A stretch of DNA of 64,000 nt from Tamlana carrageenivorans (lineage in GTDB: Bacteria; Bacteroidota; Bacteroidia; Flavobacteriales; Flavobacteriaceae): the NCBI RefSeq assembly GCF_002893765.1, contig NZ_CP025938.1:558001-622000 (forward strand), given 5' to 3'. Both the position numbers and the translations under genes were made by a program. Below are positions 59,104-64,000 of this stretch, piece after piece. Each line of letters begins with the position of its first letter. The first letter of the stretch is position 1. The notes under the pieces are model-generated. The model saw nothing but the letters and a program-made list of their open reading frames with translations, was not told the origin of the DNA and made no database searches.

Positions 59104-60435
59104 TTGAAACTCCTAAAACCATTTTACATACAACCTCGTTTTTTTTATGCCGGTATTGGCATTGTTGTGTTGTTTGCATTGAGCTACTTTGTTCCATTCT
59201 TATTCTTGGTGGCACAGTTACTCATTTTGGTATTATGTGTTGTTTTTATTTTAGATATACTCCTCATATTTATAGGTAAAAATAAGGTTGAAGGTGAACG
59301 GATTTTACCAGATAAGTTTTCGAATGGAGACATGAATTTAGTGGAAATCACGATTAAAAATAATTATCCCATTAAGGTTTGTTTTGAGATTATTGATGAG
59401 ATTCCTGAGCAATTTCAAGTACGGGATTTTAAGCTAGAACGCTTGATAAACGCTAAAAAAACGGAAACTATCCCCTATCATTTAAAACCTAGCGAACGTG
59501 GTGTTTACCAATTTGGAGATTTAAACGTATACGCTTCATCGGTTTTAAAAATGGTAGCCAAACGCTATACCTTTGATACAGACAGCAGTGTTCCAACGTA
59601 TCCGAGCTACAAGCAATTAAAGAAATTTGAGTTACTAAACATCAATAAAAACTCACTTGATTATGGTTTAAAAAAAGTCCGTCGTCTCGGACATTCCATG
59701 GAATTTGAACAAATTAAAGATTATGTTTCTGGCGACGATTTACGCACCATCAATTGGAAAGCAACAGCCAAGAAGAAACAATTAATGGTGAATCAATTTC
59801 AGGATGAAAAATCACAACCTGTATATGCCATAATCGATAAAGGCCGCCTGATGAAAATGCCTTTTAACGGGTTAAGTTTGCTTGATTACGCCATAAACGC
59901 CGCACTAGTTATAAGTCATGTGGTTTTAAGAAAACATGACAAGGCAGGTTTGTTTTCCTTTTCAAAAAACATAGACAATGTGGTGATTGCCGAACGCCGA
60001 AATTCGCAAATGCGTCTCATTCTAGAAGCGCTTTACAATGTGAAAACCGATTATTTTGAAAGTGATTTTAGTCGCTTATACGGCAACATTAAAAAACACA
60101 TTACCCACCGTAGTTTGCTTTTAATGTACACCAATTTTGAAACTTTAAACGGATTAGAACGTCAGTTACCCTATTTAAAAGCCATTTCTAAAAGTCATTT
60201 GCTAGTTGTTATTTTCTTTAAAAACACCGAAATCGACCAGATGATTAAGGGCAAGGCAGAAACCATTCAGCAAGTTTATGATAAGGTGATTGCTGAAAAA
60301 CTAGAATATGAAAAACGCCTGATTGCTAACGAGCTTAAAAAATACGGTATTCATTCTATTTTAACCACTCCAGAGCATCTCACGATTGATACGATAAATA
60401 AATATTTAGAGATTAAGGCTCGGGGGATGTTGTAG
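59104..60435 (+). CDS. DUF58 protein
   Basis: A 443-residue DUF58 protein, the usual partner of MoxR ATPases. Two membrane helices near the N-terminus (about 14-60), a beta domain, the family signature GHSMEFEQIKDYVSGDDLRTINWKATAKKKQLMVNQFQDE (about 198-237), then a VWA-like fold with a MIDAS-like start YAIIDKGRLM. I start it at TTG 59104, giving the typical KLLKPFYIQPRFFY opening. An ATG at 59041 is in frame but lies in a palindromic repeat plus low-complexity DNA. The gene is at the 3' end of the five-gene operon. Confidence 0.88.
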   Translation: MKLLKPFYIQPRFFYAGIGIVVLFALSYFVPFLFLVAQLLILVLCVVFILDILLIFIGKNKVEGERILPDKFSNGDMNLVEITIKNNYPIKVCFEIIDEIPEQFQVRDFKLERLINAKKTETIPYHLKPSERGVYQFGDLNVYASSVLKMVAKRYTFDTDSSVPTYPSYKQLKKFELLNINKNSLDYGLKKVRRLGHSMEFEQIKDYVSGDDLRTINWKATAKKKQLMVNQFQDEKSQPVYAIIDKGRLMKMPFNGLSLLDYAINAALVISHVVLRKHDKAGLFSFSKNIDNVVIAERRNSQMRLILEALYNVKTDYFESDFSRLYGNIKKHITHRSLLLMYTNFETLNGLERQLPYLKAISKSHLLVVIFFKNTEIDQMIKGKAETIQQVYDKVIAEKLEYEKRLIANELKKYGIHSILTTPEHLTIDTINKYLEIKARGML

Positions 60436-60460
60436 TAACATTTCTGAATTAAATAAACAA

Positions 60461-60587
60461 AGACGGTCTAGAAAGTGTTTACGCGTCATTCTGAATTTAT
60501 TTCAGAATCTCATCCTACTGATAACTTTGTATTATGAGAACCTGAAACGAGTTCAGGTTAACGAAAATTTCACTTTCTAGACCGTCT
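60461..60587. repeat. 127-bp element with perfect 17-bp inverted ends
   Basis: AGACGGTCTAGAAAGTG at 60461-60477 is exactly complementary to CACTTTCTAGACCGTCT at 60571-60587. Inside is a flavobacterial REP-like hairpin (GTCATTCTGAATTTATTTCAGAATCT) and CCTGAAA/TTCAGG pairs. It sits between the convergent DUF58 and dps genes and may double as their terminator; alternatively it is a MITE-like unit, although no target duplication was found. Confidence 0.85.
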
Positions 60588-60611
60588 ATATTTTATGGAT
60601 TAAAGATGAAC

Positions 60612-61091
60612 TTAAACCGTTTCGCTCAACCAAGCCTTCATCATCCAAACCGTTTTTTCTTGCTCGGTAATAAAGTCACTCATCATAGAGTTTGTACCTT
60701 CATCATTAGCATCGCCAGCTTTTTCTAAAAGATCTCTTTCTATTTTAAGAAGTTCCGCTAAAGAATCTACAATTAATCGTACGGCTTTATCATCTTTAGA
60801 AATGTTTTTCCCCACAGGTACTTGGGCTTTCGCCGAATAATCTTCAAACGTGTGTAAAGGGGTTCCGCCTAAGGTTAAAATACGCTCGGCTATTTCATCT
60901 ACTTTGGTATTTGCATCCGTATACAACTCCTCAAATTTCACATGTAAATCGAAGAAAGCTCTTCCTTGAATGTTCCAGTGGATACCTCTTAGGTTTTGAT
61001 AATATATTTGAAAATTGGCTAATAGATGGTTTAAATCTTCAGCTAAATCATTTGCTTTTTCTGTGTCTAATCCGATACTATTTAATTTCAT
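60612..61091 (-). CDS. dps: Dps-family ferritin-like DNA-protecting protein
   Basis: A 159-residue Dps: a four-helix bundle with the intersubunit ferroxidase site residues in HWNIQGRAFFDLHVKFEELYTDANTKVDEIAERI (His-x10-14-Asp...Glu pattern). It oxidises and stores iron and protects DNA during hydrogen peroxide stress. It is divergent from oxyR with a 109-base shared region, so OxyR very probably controls it. The -7 element TAAATTTG is at 61120-61127. Confidence 0.94.
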   Translation of the reverse strand: MKLNSIGLDTEKANDLAEDLNHLLANFQIYYQNLRGIHWNIQGRAFFDLHVKFEELYTDANTKVDEIAERILTLGGTPLHTFEDYSAKAQVPVGKNISKDDKAVRLIVDSLAELLKIERDLLEKAGDANDEGTNSMMSDFITEQEKTVWMMKAWLSETV

Positions 61092-61200
61092 TTTTCTTTG
61101 TTTTTTTTATTTGTTACTACAAATTTACTCTATTAATAAGGGTTTAAATAATAGATTTTATTGATTGTTTTTATATTTTTATAGCCTAAATTTATGATTC
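61092..61200. promoter_or_regulatory. dps-oxyR divergent control region
   Basis: It contains a minus-strand -7 element (TAAATTTG, 61120-61127) for dps and an inverted repeat CTATTA...TAATAG (about 61129-61153), similar in type to OxyR half-sites (ATAG...CTAT). The position suits OxyR control of dps and of itself. The exact binding site is not proved by sequence. Confidence 0.5.
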
Positions 61201-62139
61201 ATGACGATAACACAATTGTACTATGTTCTGGCTGTTGCAGAAAACCAAAACTTCACCAAAGCCGCCGAAAAATGCTTTGTAACCCAGCCAACTTTAAGCA
61301 TGCAAATACAAAAACTTGAGGAGCAATTAGACATACAAATATTCGACCGTACCAAAAAACCAATTGAACTCACCGAGGTTGGTAAAAAAATAGTTACTCA
61401 AGCTAGGAACATTGTAAACGAGTCTTATCGTATTCAGGATATTGTCGATCAACAAAAAGGCTTTATAGGCGGCGAATTTAAGTTAGGCATTATCCCAACG
61501 GTGATGCCCACCTTGTTGCCTATGTTTTTAAAAAGCTTCATAAAAAAACACCCTAAGGTGAAACTTAAAATTGAAGAACTCACTACCGAAGAAATTATCG
61601 CTAGAATTAAAGATGGCCATTTAGATGCGGCCATTGCTGCCACGCCTTTGGAAAATGAAAATATTAAGGAGCGTGTTTTATACTTTGAACCGTTTGTTAA
61701 TTACATACCAAAAGGACACCGCTTACATACTAGTAAAAAAATCAATACTACTGATTTGAATGTCGACGATATGCTCCTACTTGAGGATGGTCATTGTTTT
61801 AGAGATGGTGTTCTTAACTTATGCAAGGCCTTTAAAAATCATACCGACGACAAGTTTCAGTTAGAAAGCGGGAGTATTGAAACCTTAATAAAACTCTCAG
61901 ACGAAGGTTTAGGCATGACTTTACTGCCCTATTTACATACCTTGGATTTAAATAACAACGAAAAGGAAAACTTAATATATTTTAACGAACCTACTCCAGC
62001 ACGAGAAGTGAGTATCATTTATCATAAAAGTGAATTAAAAATGCAAATTATTGAGGCGCTCCAAGATGTTATATCGAGTATTATTCGCGGTGCGATTGCT
62101 TTTCAAAACGTTCAGATTATTAGTCCGCTACCAAAATAG
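61201..62139 (+). CDS. oxyR: LysR-type hydrogen peroxide sensor OxyR
   Basis: A 312-residue LysR-family regulator. N-terminal winged helix-turn-helix (about 1-60: FTKAAEKCFVTQPTLSMQI), then a periplasmic-binding-type effector domain. The two redox cysteines lie at 199 and 208 in DGHCFRDGVLNLC, exactly the E. coli OxyR positions, so it should sense hydrogen peroxide by disulfide formation. It is divergent from dps. An extra Cys (25) is in the DNA-binding domain, as in some relatives. Confidence 0.95.
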   Translation: MTITQLYYVLAVAENQNFTKAAEKCFVTQPTLSMQIQKLEEQLDIQIFDRTKKPIELTEVGKKIVTQARNIVNESYRIQDIVDQQKGFIGGEFKLGIIPTVMPTLLPMFLKSFIKKHPKVKLKIEELTTEEIIARIKDGHLDAAIAATPLENENIKERVLYFEPFVNYIPKGHRLHTSKKINTTDLNVDDMLLLEDGHCFRDGVLNLCKAFKNHTDDKFQLESGSIETLIKLSDEGLGMTLLPYLHTLDLNNNEKENLIYFNEPTPAREVSIIYHKSELKMQIIEALQDVISSIIRGAIAFQNVQIISPLPK

Positions 62140-62176
62140 TAGCGAGACTAATAATCGGAGCCGTTCATTTTCAAAT

Positions 62177-63178
62177 TTATAAAGTCAAATTCAAGTATAA
62201 CGAAAACTTATTTTTCGCGTGTACGTTATCCCCAAACAAATTTTGTTGAATGGGGAAGGTGTAATTCGCTCCTACGGTAAACTTATTAAAAACAACTTCC
62301 GAGCCCACGGTTCCACTAAAACTATGGCCTTCGGTTTCTGGAATGACTTCACCAAATTGTTCAATAGAATCATAAACATCGCCAGAAACACCAACAAAGG
62401 GCATAGCTATAAAGGTAGTTTTAGGTATCGAATAATAGAAGTTTGAAGCGTAACTAAATTGGTTACCAAAACGGTAATCATTTTTATTGACGGTTTTAGC
62501 ATAGTAAGTAGCTGTTGTATTAATCCCAATTTTACCACCGCTGTACCCATAGTTTAAAGCAAAAATACCGTCCCAACTACCTGTTCCCACCTGAAATCCT
62601 GGGTTCACGTAATTGGTTAGCGATTCTTCAAATTCGCCGGTAGGTAATTTAACCCCTATACCAAACTGAATTCTGTGTCCCGAAGGTTCCTTTTCAGTTG
62701 AAAAAACCACAGCGCCAGCCTTTTGTTTTTTATAAATCGTTAACTGATACCAACCTATCACATTCATATCGCCAACACCATTAATATGCTCGGTTCTATT
62801 GGTGAAATCACGATATAAATCTTGATAAGGAATGATACTACTTACATAAAAATTTTCGGTAATGGGTACGCGTCCCCATACTTGGTAGGTATTAAAACTT
62901 TCTTTTGATGTTGGTGAATTTTCAAAAATACCATCTTTAGATTCAAAACTCTGAAAGATATATCGCACCCCAACAAAATTGGAATTTTTTAATGAGCCAA
63001 ACCCAAAACTACCGCTACTTGTAGAGCAACCACAAAGATCACATTCGGGAGCAAATTCTGAATGTTGATGCATAGGACAATATGGCAATACTTCTAAGGC
63101 GTGATGCTTAAACGGTATAAAAACCAGAATTAAGAACAGCCATACACTTTGTATTTTAAAACTCTGAAAATCTTTCAT
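62177..63178 (-). CDS. Outer-membrane beta-barrel protein with Cys/His-rich N-terminus
   Basis: A 333-residue protein with a signal peptide or anchor (about 10-27), a short Cys/His-rich stretch (CPMHQHSEFAPECDLCGCS, about 34-52) and beyond it a beta-barrel: alternating strands, aromatic girdles, and a C-terminal Phe-Ser-Leu-Tyr-Leu-Asn-Leu end. Metal binding by the N-terminal segment (Cu or Fe) is suggested by the CPMH, CxxC and CGC pattern. It overlaps the start of, and follows, a di-haem cytochrome peroxidase gene, so the two are coupled. Function unknown; a transport or metal-handling role in the outer membrane is plausible. Confidence 0.78.
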   Translation of the reverse strand: MKDFQSFKIQSVWLFLILVFIPFKHHALEVLPYCPMHQHSEFAPECDLCGCSTSSGSFGFGSLKNSNFVGVRYIFQSFESKDGIFENSPTSKESFNTYQVWGRVPITENFYVSSIIPYQDLYRDFTNRTEHINGVGDMNVIGWYQLTIYKKQKAGAVVFSTEKEPSGHRIQFGIGVKLPTGEFEESLTNYVNPGFQVGTGSWDGIFALNYGYSGGKIGINTTATYYAKTVNKNDYRFGNQFSYASNFYYSIPKTTFIAMPFVGVSGDVYDSIEQFGEVIPETEGHSFSGTVGSEVVFNKFTVGANYTFPIQQNLFGDNVHAKNKFSLYLNLTL

Positions 63179-64000
63179 CTTCTAAAAATTCATAATCTGT
63201 TAATGTTAGTAAAAAAGCAATAAGAGCTTCTTTATCATGGGTGCTTAAATCTATCCCTAAAGCACCGTCTTCTTTAATTAAGCTTGCATCGACTTCCCCT
63301 CCATTTTCTACCATACCATCGCTATAAAAATCTAAAACGGCTTCTAAAGTTCCAAAACGACCATCATGCATATATGGAAATGTCTTTTCAATATTTCTTA
63401 AACTGGGTACTTTAAACTTGTAAAAATCAGATTCAAAGCCAGAAACACGTTTTCTTCCTTCTTCTTCGGGGTGCTTTCTGTTATAAGGAATGCCATTATT
63501 ACGATAAGATTGATCGGTAAACAAATCGCCAGCATGACAAGACGCACATTTATTATTAAAAACACGATAGCCTTCAGCTTCTAAAGCTGTAAACTCTGCA
63601 TTTTCTTCTTGACGAACCACTTTATCATATTTAGAATTTGAAGACACCATCATCACCATAAATTGAGATAATGCTTTTAACAAGCGTTCTGAATTTATTT
63701 CTGGAGTACCAAAAGCGCGATTAAACAATTTTGGATATTCAGATGAATTCCTTAATTTTTCCAATAAGGAAGGCATGGTTTCATTCATTTCAACCTCGGC
63801 CGTAATAGGAATAATTGGCTGTAAGTCTAAATGAATAGCGGCCCCATCCCAAGTAAATTCATCGAAATAGGCCAAGTTTTGTATGGGTTGGGTATTTCTA
63901 AATCCTTCTAGGCCATTTTCACCATGACTAATGGTATGGCCGTGATGTGTAAACCCGGAAGATTGCTCATGACAAAATCCACAAGAAATAATACCACTTG
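63156..64000 (-). CDS. Di-haem cytochrome c peroxidase (MauG-type), 5' end beyond window
   Basis: A partial gene; its start lies past the right edge. The visible part of about 281 codons contains a first haem motif CGFCH (about 63962-63976, minus strand) and a second CASCH with downstream methionine-type features, plus the family opening of the second domain. This is the bacterial cytochrome c peroxidase/MauG family (two c-type haems), periplasmic. Its 3' end overlaps the start of the outer-membrane protein gene by 23 bases. Such enzymes reduce hydrogen peroxide or carry out oxidations; exact role unknown. Confidence 0.88.
   Translation of the reverse strand, partial: SGIISCGFCHEQSSGFTHHGHTISHGENGLEGFRNTQPIQNLAYFDEFTWDGAAIHLDLQPIIPITAEVEMNETMPSLLEKLRNSSEYPKLFNRAFGTPEINSERLLKALSQFMVMMVSSNSKYDKVVRQEENAEFTALEAEGYRVFNNKCASCHAGDLFTDQSYRNNGIPYNRKHPEEEGRKRVSGFESDFYKFKVPSLRNIEKTFPYMHDGRFGTLEAVLDFYSDGMVENGGEVDASLIKEDGALGIDLSTHDKEALIAFLLTLTDYEFLEDERFSEF

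Overview
The window looks like a chromosomal stretch of a (probably marine) member of the Flavobacteriaceae (Bacteroidota). Evidence seen in the sequence: low G+C, the Bacteroidota -7 promoter motif TAnnTTTG before many genes, short A/T-rich leaders, lipoprotein signals, and a gene content typical of that family (DUF6702, VF530, M1 peptidase, SpoIIM/DUF4129/DUF4350/MoxR/DUF58 cluster, OxyR with Dps). Genus and species cannot be named from the sequence alone.

Layout. 1-524: gene-free left edge with a possible remnant of an integration site. 525-9 kb: small membrane protein, glycosyltransferase, sigma factor, divergent Nramp-like transporter, lipA, a GAPDH, a TPR hybrid histidine kinase, lpxK. 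9-13 kb: Nif3-like protein, coiled-coil DUF164 protein, secreted proteins, msrA. 13.3-21.3 kb: a kynurenine catabolic cluster (kynU, kmo, RidA-type deaminase, aldehyde dehydrogenase, SDR, haaO, ACMS decarboxylase, O-methyltransferase) that could take kynurenine via 3-hydroxyanthranilate and 2-aminomuconate semialdehyde toward central metabolism. 21.4-33.1 kb: a disturbed region with three insertion sequences (IS982-like, IS4-like, IS1249-like), a doubly frameshifted lipoprotein, a frameshifted acetyltransferase, plus tatA, an M1 peptidase, two paralogous secreted proteins, pepE and tRNA-Gly. 33-41.4 kb: housekeeping genes (gpmI, map, CoA-transferase, RNA helicase). Just after map lies a compact GxxExxY nuclease-like gene between repeated 30-nt motifs; it is the best candidate for an undescribed system here. 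41.6-45.8 kb: two DUF1593 proteins and a pectate lyase behind a perfect LacI-type operator. 45.9-54.2 kb: a frameshifted ribosomal protein bTHX gene, yaaA, a radical SAM protein, pentapeptide protein, recQ, acyltransferase, Nudix, cyclophilin, TRIC channel. 54.2-60.4 kb: RDD protein divergent from the SpoIIM-DUF4129-DUF4350-MoxR-DUF58 operon. 60.6-62.1 kb: dps divergent from oxyR. 62.2-64 kb: outer-membrane protein and a di-haem peroxidase cut by the window end.

Several genes are broken by single-base changes. Two of them (bTHX and the IS1249-like transposase) have the shift exactly in poly-A runs, so either assembly errors or RNA polymerase slippage should be considered before calling them dead. 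Intergenic regions carry several distinct families of palindromic repeats.
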